Assembly: GCA_003483745.1 (NCBI GenBank)
Contig: DMYD01000059.1
Coordinates: 50,758 to 114,757 of the forward strand
Length of the DNA: 64,000 bases
Reading direction: 5' to 3'
From: Roseburia sp.
GTDB lineage: Bacteria > Bacillota > Clostridia > Lachnospirales > Lachnospiraceae
Shown here: piece after piece, positions 51,841 to 61,105 of the stretch
How positions within the stretch are numbered: position 1 is the first letter of the stretch
Layout: each line of letters begins with the position of its first letter
Notes under the pieces: model-generated
The model's input: only the letters and a program-made list of their open reading frames with translations
Told to the model about the DNA's origin: nothing
The model's database searches: none
Made by a program: the position numbers and the translations under genes

Positions 51841-52953
51841 ATGTCCATGCGGATATACACCATGACACACAAAAAGTTTATACCATTGCCGGATCAGCTT
51901 TATGTACCACTTCATGTTGGCAGGGCATGCGGAGAGGATCTTGGATATCAGGGAGATGATACGGGAGATCAGATCTCGGCGTTAAATTGTTATTACAGTG
52001 AGCTGACCGGGTTTTACTGGATCTGGAAAAACTGTCATGATGTGGATTATGTCGGTACCTGTCATTACCGGCGCTATCTGATCAATGAAAAGGAGCAGAT
52101 TTATACGGAAGCGGAATATCGGGAACTGCTAAAGGAATATGATCTGGTCACAACGAAAAAAGTCCAGCTAAATAATTCTTATTACGATGGATTTTCGGCA
52201 AACCATAATATACGGGCACTGGAGATGACAGGAAAAGTTATTTCAGAGAAATACCCGGAATATGCAGAGGCATTTGAACGGCTTGTAAATGGCAGACAGA
52301 CTTATTTTGGAAATATTCTTGTCACATCAAAAACATTGTTTGATGAATATGCATCGTGGCTGTTTTCCATTTTCTTTGAAGTTGCAGGACGGATTGAATT
52401 AGAGACAGGGGAAGATGCCTACCATAAAAGAGTGTTTGGATTTATTTCTGAATTTCTCCTGCTTGTTTGGGTTACCGTTAAGAAACTGCGCGTATATGAA
52501 TGCAAGGTTGGAATGCTTGGAGAAAAGGCGGAGACAGGTGAGTTAAAAAAACGCCTTGCCGAATGCTTTGGAAAGCGTGATGTTGATCTGGCAAAGAAGA
52601 TATTTCTGGAAACGAAAGAAAAAAGACCGGATGTACTGATGGAGGCGTCGGATATCACGGGTGAACTGCATCTGTGTATGCAGATCATAGCGACCGCTGG
52701 GGAAGAGAAAAATCATGGGGAAATGATGGTTTTAGAAAGAGAAAATGATTTTGGCAGACTCATGGAGATATTCTCAAAATTAAATCAGGTTGTGAGCCGG
52801 TACCGCGAAAATAGTGAGAGTGCAGAAGATGTTTGTTTTCTGAAAAAAGAAAAAATATCCGCAACAGCAGTCTGGGTAGCAGTTATGATGGGTAAGGAAT
52901 CCGGCCATGAGAAAAAAGAATTGACAGATCGTATATTAAAAGATCTTTATTAA
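51841..52953 (+). CDS. DUF4422 glycosyltransferase-like protein
   Basis: 370 residues from ATG 51841 after GAGGAGGGG. Residues 1-210 match the DUF4422 pattern: TMTHKKFIPLPDQLYVPLHVG, GDQISALNCYYSELTGFYWIWKN, DYVGTCHYRRYL, and NILVTSKTLFDEYASWLFSIFFEV. Such proteins are found in capsule and exopolysaccharide loci. The last 120 residues are helical and unrecognised. Stand-alone gene, not in a polysaccharide operon here. Confidence 0.75.
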   Translation: MSMRIYTMTHKKFIPLPDQLYVPLHVGRACGEDLGYQGDDTGDQISALNCYYSELTGFYWIWKNCHDVDYVGTCHYRRYLINEKEQIYTEAEYRELLKEYDLVTTKKVQLNNSYYDGFSANHNIRALEMTGKVISEKYPEYAEAFERLVNGRQTYFGNILVTSKTLFDEYASWLFSIFFEVAGRIELETGEDAYHKRVFGFISEFLLLVWVTVKKLRVYECKVGMLGEKAETGELKKRLAECFGKRDVDLAKKIFLETKEKRPDVLMEASDITGELHLCMQIIATAGEEKNHGEMMVLERENDFGRLMEIFSKLNQVVSRYRENSESAEDVCFLKKEKISATAVWVAVMMGKESGHEKKELTDRILKDLY

Positions 52954-52963
52954 ATTTTAAGAA

Positions 52964-53027
52964 ATGCCGGAGAGCAGGAAAATACAAGTGCGGGCAAGGG
53001 CGCTGTAACCTGTGCCGGCATTTTTTG
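52964..53027 (+). terminator. Terminator-like hairpin before the tRNA gene
   Basis: AAATGCCGG / CCGGCATTT with an inner imperfect stem and a following T6. Confidence 0.65.
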
Positions 53028-53120
53028 TTGACAATTATTTTGTGGTCTGTTATGATATAACGAGCGTAAAAAAGTAAAGCTTTTTAATGCTGCAGATCCC
53101 TTGTAGATTCATAAGAGCAG

Positions 53121-53192
53121 GCAACCGTAGTCTAATGGATAGAACACCGGACTCCGACTCCGGCAATGCGGGTTCGATTCCCGCCGGGTGCA
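53121..53192 (+). tRNA. tRNA-Arg, anticodon CCG
   Basis: Anticodon arm CCGGA-CTCCGAC-TCCGG, giving CCG (reads CGG, arginine); T-arm GCGGG-TTCGATT-CCCGC; acceptor GCAACCG with CGGGTGC and A73. The CCA end is not encoded. The acceptor stem has one A-G mismatch at position 4-69, and the D-stem is weak. Adjacent promoter-like TATGATATAA lies about 70 bp upstream. Confidence 0.85.
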
Positions 53193-53276
53193 TTTTGACA
53201 GTCAGATAGCAGGCGGCATATTATATGTTACGCCTGTTACATATTTTATGGTGTTTTGTACAACAAAAGGAAAGGG

Positions 53277-54641
53277 ATGGAAAATACAATGGCTTCTTCA
53301 AGTGTTGATGATAAATTAAAAAAAGATACAGAAAATAAAGACACAGATAATAAAACAGCAAATAATAAAGATACAAATAAAATTCTTACATTTATAAAAC
53401 AAAATGTACGTTATATTACGGCAGGGGTGTTGTTCCTTGCAATGGTACTGATCCTGGTAAAGATTGGGGCTCCGAAACAGTCAGAAAATGGGCAGGGTGT
53501 TGCCGCAACGGAAGTGGCATCTGAAGCATCAGATGGTGCAAAACAGGATTTTGAAATTGATGCACATGAAGATGTGAATACACTGATCAACCAGTATTAT
53601 ACCGCATATGCAGCAGGAGATACGGATACACTTCAGACGATCGCAACTCCACTGTCTGAAAATGAAAAAAGTTATATTTCCGTATTCAGCCAGTATGTAG
53701 ATGCATACCAGAATATCAAGTGCTATACAAAACAGGGACTGGATATGTCTTCCTATCTTGTATCTGTTTATGTTGAAGTTAAATTTAAAGATGTGGATAC
53801 CGTTGCGCCCGGACTGGATTTCTTCTATGTGCGCACGAATGATGATGGCAGCGTATACATTGATAATCTTTACAGCCAGTACAATTTAAAAATCAAAGAA
53901 AATGCGCTGGATACAAGTATACAGAACCTGATCAGCGAGTATGAGGACAGTGAAGATGTCAATACTCTACAGAAAGAAGTACAGGATAAATATGACGCGG
54001 CTGTTGCTTCGGATGATAAGTTAAATGAAATGATCTCCACGACGATTCCAAATGCAATTACTGAGTGGGCAGGTACTATTGTCAGCCAGAATACTGAGAC
54101 AGAAAGCACAGAGCAGGTATCGGAAGAAACAACGGAGACAGCACAGACTGAGACACCGGAAGAGAATACGGATCAGCCTGCAGAAGATACACCGGCACAG
54201 AGTGAACCGGATACAGTTTATGCGGTAGATACTGTAAATGTCAGAGCGGCAGCGGATACGGAATCTGATAAACTCGGAACTTTAGAGAAAGGTACAGCAC
54301 TTACGAGAACAGGTACAGATGGAGAGTGGAGTGTTGTAAATTATAATGGACAGACCGGATATATCAAAACAGAGTATCTTACAACAAAAGATTCTGATTC
54401 TAATTCAGATAATGGTGGAAATGAAGAACAGACAGCCGGAAATGATTTCATAGCTGAAGGAACAGTTATTACACTGAGTAATTCTGTAAATATTCGTTCC
54501 GGAATGAGTGAGTCGGACAGCAAGATCGGAACTGCCTTTACCGGTGAGAAAGTAACAGTAGTTATGAGTTATGCGGAGGGTTGGACAAAGGTAACCTGGA
54601 ATGGACAGACCGGTTACATCAAGACTTCTCTGTTACAGTAA
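53277..54641 (+). CDS. Membrane-anchored protein with two SH3 domains
   Basis: 454 residues from ATG 53277. A Lys/Asp/Asn-rich cytoplasmic start, one membrane helix (VRYITAGVLFLAMVLILVKIG, about residues 43-63), an NTF2-like segment (DVNTLINQYYTAYAAGDTDTL), a Glu/Thr-rich linker, and two bacterial SH3 repeats at the C-terminus (VNVRAAADTESDKLGTLEKG, VNIRSGMSESDSKIGTAFTG). SH3 domains of this type bind cell-wall peptides. Likely a surface protein; no catalytic domain is seen. Confidence 0.8.
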   Translation: MENTMASSSVDDKLKKDTENKDTDNKTANNKDTNKILTFIKQNVRYITAGVLFLAMVLILVKIGAPKQSENGQGVAATEVASEASDGAKQDFEIDAHEDVNTLINQYYTAYAAGDTDTLQTIATPLSENEKSYISVFSQYVDAYQNIKCYTKQGLDMSSYLVSVYVEVKFKDVDTVAPGLDFFYVRTNDDGSVYIDNLYSQYNLKIKENALDTSIQNLISEYEDSEDVNTLQKEVQDKYDAAVASDDKLNEMISTTIPNAITEWAGTIVSQNTETESTEQVSEETTETAQTETPEENTDQPAEDTPAQSEPDTVYAVDTVNVRAAADTESDKLGTLEKGTALTRTGTDGEWSVVNYNGQTGYIKTEYLTTKDSDSNSDNGGNEEQTAGNDFIAEGTVITLSNSVNIRSGMSESDSKIGTAFTGEKVTVVMSYAEGWTKVTWNGQTGYIKTSLLQ

Positions 54642-54702
54642 ATATTCAACATACAATGAATGGCACGCTTTTCGTAAAAGACTTGTTGCCACGGTAAAAA
54701 CG

Positions 54703-54735
54703 GCGGAGACTTTCAAGATAAGTCTCCGCTTTTGT
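54703..54735 (+). terminator. Rho-independent terminator
   Basis: GCGGAGACTT / AAGTCTCCGC, 7-nt loop, followed by TTTT. Confidence 0.75.
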
Positions 54736-54756
54736 GCAGAAAGAGGAAGGTGAAAA

Positions 54757-55512
54757 ATGCAGGAGGCAATCAGAATCAATAAATATCTCAGTGAAGCAGG
54801 AGTGTGCTCAAGACGGGAGGCGGATCGCCAGGTAGAAGCCGGAAATGTGACCATAGACGGTGCGGTTGCTTGCATGGGAGCAAAAGTATTGCCGGGTCAG
54901 ACAGTTCTTTTTTGCGGGAAACCGGTAAAAAAAGAAGAGAAAATGGTACTTCTGGCATTTCATAAGCCGACAGGGATTGTTTGCACTGCTGAAAAGAGAG
55001 AAAAAAATAATGTGGTGGATTATATCAATTATCCGAAACGGATTTATCCGGTCGGAAGGCTGGACAAAGATTCCGAAGGTTTGTTGCTGATGACAAATAA
55101 TGGCGATATTGTAAATCGTATTATGCGTGCCGGAAATATGCATGAAAAAGAATATATCGTTACGGTCAATAAACCGGTGACGGACAGCTTCCTGCGAGGA
55201 CTTGCAGGTGGTGTGCCACTCGTGGAATTAAATGCCACAACACGTAAATGTAAAGTATGGCGGATCGGGAAAAGACAGTTTGGCATCATATTGACGCAGG
55301 GATTGAACCGGCAGATCAGACGGATGTGCGAATATTTTGGATATAGAGTGGAAAAACTGGTAAGAACCCGGATTATGAATATTGAACTGGGAGATTTAAA
55401 AGCCGGAACTTACCGTGAGGTAACAGCACAGGAATATGAGAAACTGATGCAGCTGATCAAAGATTCGTCGAATGAGACGGTGATTTGTGGACAGGAAGGA
55501 GGAGACAGATGA
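54757..55512 (+). CDS. RluF/RsuA-family pseudouridine synthase
   Basis: 251 residues. N-terminal S4 RNA-binding domain (IRINKYLSEAGVCSRREADRQVEAGNV), then catalytic Asp103 in GRLDKDSEGLLL and a RQIRRMCEYFGY motif. It isomerises a uridine in rRNA or tRNA; the arrangement is closest to RluF/RluB type enzymes. Target position not known. Its stop overlaps the ligA start (ATGA). Confidence 0.9.
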   Translation: MQEAIRINKYLSEAGVCSRREADRQVEAGNVTIDGAVACMGAKVLPGQTVLFCGKPVKKEEKMVLLAFHKPTGIVCTAEKREKNNVVDYINYPKRIYPVGRLDKDSEGLLLMTNNGDIVNRIMRAGNMHEKEYIVTVNKPVTDSFLRGLAGGVPLVELNATTRKCKVWRIGKRQFGIILTQGLNRQIRRMCEYFGYRVEKLVRTRIMNIELGDLKAGTYREVTAQEYEKLMQLIKDSSNETVICGQEGGDR

Positions 55513-57524
55513 CACCGGAGGAACAGATCAAAGAGTTAAGAGATAAAATCAATTATCACAGTGACAGATACTATAACCAGGATAATCCTGAGATATCCGA
55601 TTATGAATTTGACATGCTGATGCAGCAATTAAAGAAGTTAGAAAAAGAACATCCGGAGCTTGTCACAAAAGATTCCCCGACACAGCATGTCGGTGGTACG
55701 GCAAAGCGGACAGCCGGTGTTTTAGTGCGTCACAATGTGCCGATGTTAAGTCTTCAGGATGTTTTCTCAAAAGAAGAGGTTGTTGATTTTGTAGAACAGA
55801 TGAAAGAGCAGCTTGACGATCCGGAGTTTGTGGTTGAGTATAAGATTGATGGACTGTCTATGGCACTTCGCTATGAAAATGGTGAACTTGTGCTTGCATT
55901 GACACGCGGCGATGGTGTAAATTTTGGCGAGGATGTGACAGCAAATGCCAAAGTGATCCCGGATGTCAAAAAGAAACTGAAAGATCAGCCGGAATACCTC
56001 GAAATCCGTGGTGAAGTTTATATGAAGAATGAGGATTTTGACAGAGTCAATGAACAGCAGGAGCTGCTCGGGAAAAAGATTTTTGCCAATCCGAGAAATT
56101 GTGCGGCAGGAACGCTGCGCCAGCTTGACAGCCGGGTGACAAAAGAGAGAAAACTTTCTATGTTTGTGTTTAATATCCAGCAGATCCGTGGTATGGAGAT
56201 TGCGACACATACGCAGGGGTATGAATTCTTAAAGAAACAGGGCATTCCGATCATAGAAGATTACAAAGTATGCAAAACAGCGGACGAGGTCTGGGATGCA
56301 ATCACGGCGATCGGCGAAAACCGTGGAAATCTCGGATATGATATTGATGGTGCAGTTATCAAGATCAACCGTTATTCGGATAGGGAATTACTTGGAAATA
56401 CTTCAAAAGTTCCAAAGTGGGCGATTGCATATAAATATCCGCCGGAAGAAAAGGAAACAAAGCTGCTTGATATCGAGCTTTCTGTTGGAAGAACCGGAAG
56501 AATTACACCGACTGCAGTGTTTGAGCCGGTGCGTCTGTGTGGAACTTCCGTTTCAAGAGCGACATTACACAATCAGGATTTTATTGACGATCTGGATGTT
56601 GGAATCGGCGATACGATCGTCGTTTACAAATCCGGAGAGATCATTCCGAAGGTAAAAGAAGTCCGTAAGGAAAAAAGACCGGAGGGATGGAAGCACTTTG
56701 TAATACCGGATGTCTGCCCGGTTTGTGGTGCGAAGACAGAACGTGAAAAAGATACAGCAGATATCAAGTGCACATCCCCGAACTGTCCGGCACAGTTAGA
56801 ACGCCATATTATCAACTTTGTCGGCAGAGATGCCATGGATATCAAAGGATTTGGCACGGTTTATATTGAAGAACTTGTACGTTTGGGGTATATTAGAGAT
56901 ATTGCCGATATATTTGAACTGAAAAATCACAGGGAAGAACTGATTGAACAGGGAATTATCGGAAAAGAAAAAAATACGGACAAACTTTTAGATACGATCG
57001 AAAAGGCAAAAGAAAATGATGCATATATGCTTCTGACCGGATTTGGAATTCCAAATGTTGGAAAAGCTGCCGCAAAAACGATCATGAAACGATTTTCATC
57101 AATCCTGGATTTAGAGGAAGCTGACAGGGAGTCTCTGATGGAAGTGGATGATGTCGGAGAAGTGAGTGCAGATTGTATTTTCCGTTTTTTCCATGATGAA
57201 AAAAACAAAGAAATGATCACCCGACTGAAAGATTCAGGCGTAAATATGGAAGCGGAGGAGACCGAGACGATCGAATCGGCGGTCAGCGGAAAGATCGTAG
57301 TGATTACAGGCACACTGCCGACGCTTGGAAGAAAAGAAGTTGCGGAACTGGTGGAGAAATACGGTGGAAAAGTGTCTGGTTCCGTATCGAAAAAGACAGA
57401 TTATGTTGTTGCAGGAGAAAGCGCAGGCAGCAAACTGACAAAGGCACAGGAACTTGGAATCACCGTGCTCACGGAAGAAGAACTGTTTGCCCTGCTTGGA
57501 CTCAATGCAGAGAATGGAGAATAG
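55509..57524 (+). CDS. ligA: NAD-dependent DNA ligase
   Basis: 671 residues from ATG 55509 (GGAGGA). AMP-accepting Lys112 in EYKIDGLSMALRY, OB fold, the zinc finger with Cys residues in CPVCGAKT and CTSPNCPAQ, helix-hairpin-helix repeats and a C-terminal BRCT domain (IVVITGTLPTLGRKEVAELVEKYGGKVSG). Seals nicks using NAD in replication and repair. Confidence 0.98.
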   Translation: MTPEEQIKELRDKINYHSDRYYNQDNPEISDYEFDMLMQQLKKLEKEHPELVTKDSPTQHVGGTAKRTAGVLVRHNVPMLSLQDVFSKEEVVDFVEQMKEQLDDPEFVVEYKIDGLSMALRYENGELVLALTRGDGVNFGEDVTANAKVIPDVKKKLKDQPEYLEIRGEVYMKNEDFDRVNEQQELLGKKIFANPRNCAAGTLRQLDSRVTKERKLSMFVFNIQQIRGMEIATHTQGYEFLKKQGIPIIEDYKVCKTADEVWDAITAIGENRGNLGYDIDGAVIKINRYSDRELLGNTSKVPKWAIAYKYPPEEKETKLLDIELSVGRTGRITPTAVFEPVRLCGTSVSRATLHNQDFIDDLDVGIGDTIVVYKSGEIIPKVKEVRKEKRPEGWKHFVIPDVCPVCGAKTEREKDTADIKCTSPNCPAQLERHIINFVGRDAMDIKGFGTVYIEELVRLGYIRDIADIFELKNHREELIEQGIIGKEKNTDKLLDTIEKAKENDAYMLLTGFGIPNVGKAAAKTIMKRFSSILDLEEADRESLMEVDDVGEVSADCIFRFFHDEKNKEMITRLKDSGVNMEAEETETIESAVSGKIVVITGTLPTLGRKEVAELVEKYGGKVSGSVSKKTDYVVAGESAGSKLTKAQELGITVLTEEELFALLGLNAENGE

Positions 57525-57661
57525 TGTGGCAAATAAGCTCGATAGTTTATTTGCCACACAGATATTTGTTTCTGAGCAAAACAAATATCTTTTAGTGCAG
57601 ACGAGAATTTGAGATTCTCGTCGCATCTTCGCAACAAGTTGCTCAGAGAATGGAGAATAGT
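57508..57661. repeat. Direct repeat bracketing a hairpin-rich 136-bp block
   Basis: CAGAGAATGGAGAATAGT occurs at 57508-57525 (end of ligA) and again at 57644-57661 (ribosome site of metA). Between them are three palindromes: GTGGCAAATAA.../TTATTTGCCAC, AGATATTTGTTT/AAACAAATATCT and GACGAGAAT/ATTCTCGTC. The arrangement suggests an insertion with an 18-bp duplication, or a duplicated segment. Confidence 0.65.
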
Positions 57662-58594
57662 ATGCCAATTAAGACACAGAGTGATTTACCGGCGAAAGAG
57701 ATATTGGAAAAGGAAAATATATTTGTTATGGATGAAAGCCGAGCAACACATCAGGATATCCGCGTTATTGAGATTGGAATCCTGAACTTAATGCCGTTAA
57801 AAGAGGATACAGAACTGCAGTTATTGCGATCTTTGTCTAACACACCGCTGCAGATTAATGTAACATTTATTACAGTATCATCCCATGAGTCGAAAAATAC
57901 TTCTATGAGCCATTTAAATAAGTTTTATGAGACATTTGATGGGGTAAAAAACCGTTATTTTGACGGACTCATCATCACAGGGGCTCCGGTGGAACAGATG
58001 GAGTTTGAGGAAGTGGACTACTGGAAGGAAATGTGTGATATTTTTGAGTGGACCAAAACGCATGTGACATCCACAATGCATTTGTGCTGGGGAGCACAGG
58101 CAGGGCTTTATTATCATTATGGTCTGAAAAAACATCTGTTGGATAAAAAGGTATTCGGTGTGTTTGAACATCATGTCATGAACCGTAAAGTGCCGTTAGT
58201 CCGTGGCTTTGATGACTATTTTATGGCACCGCATTCAAGACATACGGAAGTGCGTGCGGAAGATATCCGTAAAATACCGGATCTGACGATCCTTGCTGAG
58301 TCTGACGAAGCGGGTGTATTTCTCGCAATCGCAGATGAGGGCAGACGTATTTTTGTTATGGGACATCCGGAATATGACCGTGTTACACTTGACAAAGAAT
58401 ATAAGCGCGATAAAGAAAAAGGTCTGCCAATCGATCTTCCGGTCAACTATTACCCGGATGATGATGATACGAAGAAACCAAGACTGGAGTGGCGGTCACA
58501 TGGGAATATCCTGTATTCTAACTGGCTGAACTACTATGTGTACCAGACGACACCGTATGAGTTTATTGATACGGCGGAGATTGTAGGGAAATAA
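57662..58594 (+). CDS. metA: Homoserine O-acetyltransferase (MetA)
   Basis: 310 residues. The start ATG 57662 gives the usual MPIK beginning. Catalytic Cys142 (MHLCWGAQAG), His235 and Glu237 (MGHPEYDR) are in place. Residue 111 is Glu (TGAPVEQME), the residue linked to acetyl-CoA rather than succinyl-CoA use. It makes O-acetylhomoserine for methionine synthesis. The ribosome site GGAG is inside the repeated 18-bp sequence. The final gene of the housekeeping part. Confidence 0.95.
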   Translation: MPIKTQSDLPAKEILEKENIFVMDESRATHQDIRVIEIGILNLMPLKEDTELQLLRSLSNTPLQINVTFITVSSHESKNTSMSHLNKFYETFDGVKNRYFDGLIITGAPVEQMEFEEVDYWKEMCDIFEWTKTHVTSTMHLCWGAQAGLYYHYGLKKHLLDKKVFGVFEHHVMNRKVPLVRGFDDYFMAPHSRHTEVRAEDIRKIPDLTILAESDEAGVFLAIADEGRRIFVMGHPEYDRVTLDKEYKRDKEKGLPIDLPVNYYPDDDDTKKPRLEWRSHGNILYSNWLNYYVYQTTPYEFIDTAEIVGK

Positions 58595-58999
58595 GGTCGT
58601 AGAGCTGTTTTTATAGGGTTTGCGTAAAAATCAAAAATTAATAGTAAGTTGATATATCTTCATATAAATTGATATAATTTTGTATATCTGTGGAGACAAA
58701 ATGGAGACAGCTCAATTTTGATGGAGACAAAATAATCAATTATATTTGGAGAAAAGAATCTTATGTAAAAAATAATAGTGCAGTGCATTATTTATATTTA
58801 GGACATCTTAATAAGTCCATATCAGTTATAGCAATATGATTGATGTGGGCTTATTTTAGTGCCTTAAAATCGAAAGACACACAAATACACACTAATGCTC
58901 ATAAAATGCTTATATGAGCCACAGAGAGCGTCACAGAGCCTTTATATGACCGAATTAAGAAATATGCATTTCATTGGAAGAATTACAAGGAGGAATTGA
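58595..58999. other. AT-rich gene-free stretch at the island boundary
   Basis: No convincing gene. TGGAGACAAAAT occurs at 58691-58702 and 58722-58733 with a third TGGAGACA at 58702. A hairpin, AATAAGTCCATATCA with TTGATGTGGGCTTATT (58808-58856), followed by TTAG, looks like a terminator. Base composition drops sharply after metA. Confidence 0.6.
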
Positions 59000-59215
59000 A
59001 TGTTTGGAACAGTAACAAAGTATTTTAGAGAAAAAGGTTATGGATTTATCCGTGGAGAAGACGGAAAGTCATACTTTATTCATTCGTCTAAATTGAATGG
59101 GGAGTATGTTGAGAGAGGATATTATGTATTCTTCAGACCGTTTAGTAATGACAGAAGTGATTATAATGCAAAAGATGTAACAGTGATCGAAGCAACAGAA
59201 AGGAAAAGACGATGA
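59000..59215 (+). CDS. Cold-shock-domain-like small protein
   Basis: 71 residues. GTVTKYFREKGYGFIRGEDGKSYFIHSS carries the RNP1 (GYGFI) and RNP2 (YFIHSS) nucleic-acid-binding motifs of cold-shock proteins. The remainder is divergent. AGGAGG precedes the ATG. Overlaps the HU-like gene (ATGA), so the two nucleic-acid-binding proteins are co-produced. Confidence 0.75.
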   Translation: MFGTVTKYFREKGYGFIRGEDGKSYFIHSSKLNGEYVERGYYVFFRPFSNDRSDYNAKDVTVIEATERKRR

Positions 59216-59523
59216 CAAGAAAAGAATTTTTAAATTTGGTGGCAAAGAATGCCGGGATGCCTAAATATAAGACAAGGATATTTTATGATGCCTTTATGGA
59301 AACTTTATTGGAAGTGTTGGAGTCGGGCGATTATGTGTCTTTATTTGGATTTGGACGATTTTATTTACAGGAGTATGATAAATATGTCACATCGAATCCC
59401 AAAAAACCGAAAGAAATGATTACAGTACCGGCGCGTAAAAGATTGAAATTTGATCAGAGTATAGCTGTCAAGAATTATTTGAATAATTCAGAAGAAGCAA
59501 ACCAGAATGAGGATATAGAGTAA
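59212..59523 (+). CDS. HU/IHF-like DNA-binding protein
   Basis: 103 residues. The helical start (TRKEFLNLVAKNAGMPKYKTRIFYDAFMETLLEVLESGD) and the FGFGRFYL-type beta segment, then TSNPKKPKEMITVPARKRLKF, follow the HU/IHF fold with NP(K/R)K-like turn. Divergent from housekeeping HU, as in mobile elements. Acidic tail. Confidence 0.75.
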   Translation: MTRKEFLNLVAKNAGMPKYKTRIFYDAFMETLLEVLESGDYVSLFGFGRFYLQEYDKYVTSNPKKPKEMITVPARKRLKFDQSIAVKNYLNNSEEANQNEDIE

Positions 59524-59842
59524 TCGGCAGACATACACCGATTAAAAAAATATGATGGATATTTCCTAACAGGATGGGAAGTAAAAGAAAGCCTGTATCA
59601 GAGTCAAGAATATCTTTTGTGCAAATTCTGCACGTTTTCCAATATGAGAAATTAAATAAATTTGACTGCTGCATATAGCAGTTTATATAACTGAAGGGAT
59701 AATTCCTTTGAGTTGTTTTAACGAGCCAAAAAAAGGCTGGATAATTATATTTCCACAGATGTGTGGAATATAGCAGTTTATTAGGGTGCGACATTTATGT
59801 CGAACCTATTTCTTGACTTCTGATTTATCAAAAAGGAGGACT
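59524..59842. other. Gene-free leader with several hairpins
   Basis: Between the HU-like gene and the HNH/AP2-like gene: CTGCTGCATATAGCAG, ATATTTCCACA / TGTGGAATAT and CGACATTTATGTCG are short palindromes. A promoter or regulatory RNA could lie here; none is clear. Confidence 0.4.
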
Positions 59843-61105
59843 ATGTTTAGTGAGAATAAAAGAATTGAAGAAACAAAAATATGTAAAAAGTGTGGGAGAA
59901 AACTTCCATTAAGTAAATACAACAGAATATATGGGAAGAATTGGACGACAACGTGTAAAGATTGTGTTGCTGATGCACGGATGAAAAAGTGTTATGAGAA
60001 TGGATTAGCATTATATAATACCGATAAGTCTATGCGAACAAAAAGAAAATTTAAGAAGATTACTCCATCGAGAGTGTTGACAAAAGTGGTATCTGGTATA
60101 GAGCGTATTGCTACAGATGAAAGATTTGTATGTCTGCTTGATTATAGGAATACATGGATTTCAAATTATGGTAGAGTTATTATAAAAATGGATGGAATAT
60201 ATCAGCTCCTAAGAGGATCATATTTGCAGACAGATAAAGAATTGTATTATACACTTGAGAAAAATGTATATTTTAAATCTAAAAAGATGTGGGGATATAA
60301 AAAGCAGAAGATCAAAGCAAGTGCTCTGGTTATACAGACTTTTATTGTAAATTATGATATGCAGAATAATACAATGTGCTGGCATGAAGGCAATAATAAA
60401 AAGGATAATTATTATAAGCATTTGTATCCTGTGACAGCTTTACAGTATGGGGCAATTCAGAGTGTTTATGATGAATCCGGTGTGGTAACGGAACAACAGA
60501 TTATGGATATCGTAAATGCTGTGGAATATAAACCTGAAAATTGGAATCCTTGGTATTTCAGAAGAACCTATGAAGGAGTCGGATATCTTGGAACAGATGA
60601 TGCAGATTATAATTCTGATGAATATAATCGTTGGAAGAACATGATCCAACGCTGCTACAATCAGAAGATTCATAATGATAAACCGTATTACAAGGATAAA
60701 TTTGTTTGTGAGGAATGGCATAATTTTGCAAATTTTAGAATCTGGTACAGAGAACATATGATACCAGGAGAGAAAGTTGATTTGGATAAAGATTTGCTCT
60801 GTAAAGAGAGTAACATGTATAGTCCAGAAACATGTGTGTTTATGACGCATTATCTTAATACTGTATTTGAGGATAGAGGCATTAAGAGAACTATTAAAGA
60901 AACAGACGATGGTTTTAGAGTATGGATGATGATTCTTAATAAGAAAAAGGATATTGGTATCTTTGAAACAAAAGAAGAAGCATACAAAGGTTTTTCAAGT
61001 TATAAGGAAGATTATATTAGTGAGCTTGCAGAAAGTTGTAAAGGAAAAGTTCAGGATTGCGTTTATCATGCAATGTTAAATTGGAAAGTTGAGATTACGG
61101 AGTAA
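59843..61105 (+). CDS. HNH/AP2-type phage or homing-endonuclease-like protein
   Basis: 420 residues from ATG 59843 (AAAGGAGG). The N-terminus has a four-Cys zinc ribbon (CKKCGRK at 14-20, CKDC at 38-41). TWISNYGRVI near residue 105 resembles NUMOD4-like DNA-binding motifs. The last 160 residues (RWKNMIQRCYN, VCEEWHNFANFRIWY, PGEKVDLDKDLL, YSPETCVFMTHYLN) resemble phage proteins with AP2/HNH domains. Catalytic HNH residues are not certain. Likely a selfish or phage-derived DNA-binding protein. Confidence 0.6.
   Translation: MFSENKRIEETKICKKCGRKLPLSKYNRIYGKNWTTTCKDCVADARMKKCYENGLALYNTDKSMRTKRKFKKITPSRVLTKVVSGIERIATDERFVCLLDYRNTWISNYGRVIIKMDGIYQLLRGSYLQTDKELYYTLEKNVYFKSKKMWGYKKQKIKASALVIQTFIVNYDMQNNTMCWHEGNNKKDNYYKHLYPVTALQYGAIQSVYDESGVVTEQQIMDIVNAVEYKPENWNPWYFRRTYEGVGYLGTDDADYNSDEYNRWKNMIQRCYNQKIHNDKPYYKDKFVCEEWHNFANFRIWYREHMIPGEKVDLDKDLLCKESNMYSPETCVFMTHYLNTVFEDRGIKRTIKETDDGFRVWMMILNKKKDIGIFETKEEAYKGFSSYKEDYISELAESCKGKVQDCVYHAMLNWKVEITE

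Noticed and set aside
53121..53192. tRNA-Arg as the attachment site of the accessory region at 58.6 kb
   Set aside because: The tRNA is 5.4 kb away from the island, with housekeeping genes between, and I see no repeat of its 3' end near the island.
58691..58845. Frame starting in the TGGAGACAAAAT repeats, considered as the tail of a tyrosine integrase gene
   Set aside because: It is short, lacks any catalytic motif, and no other integrase part is present, so an integrase remnant cannot be shown.
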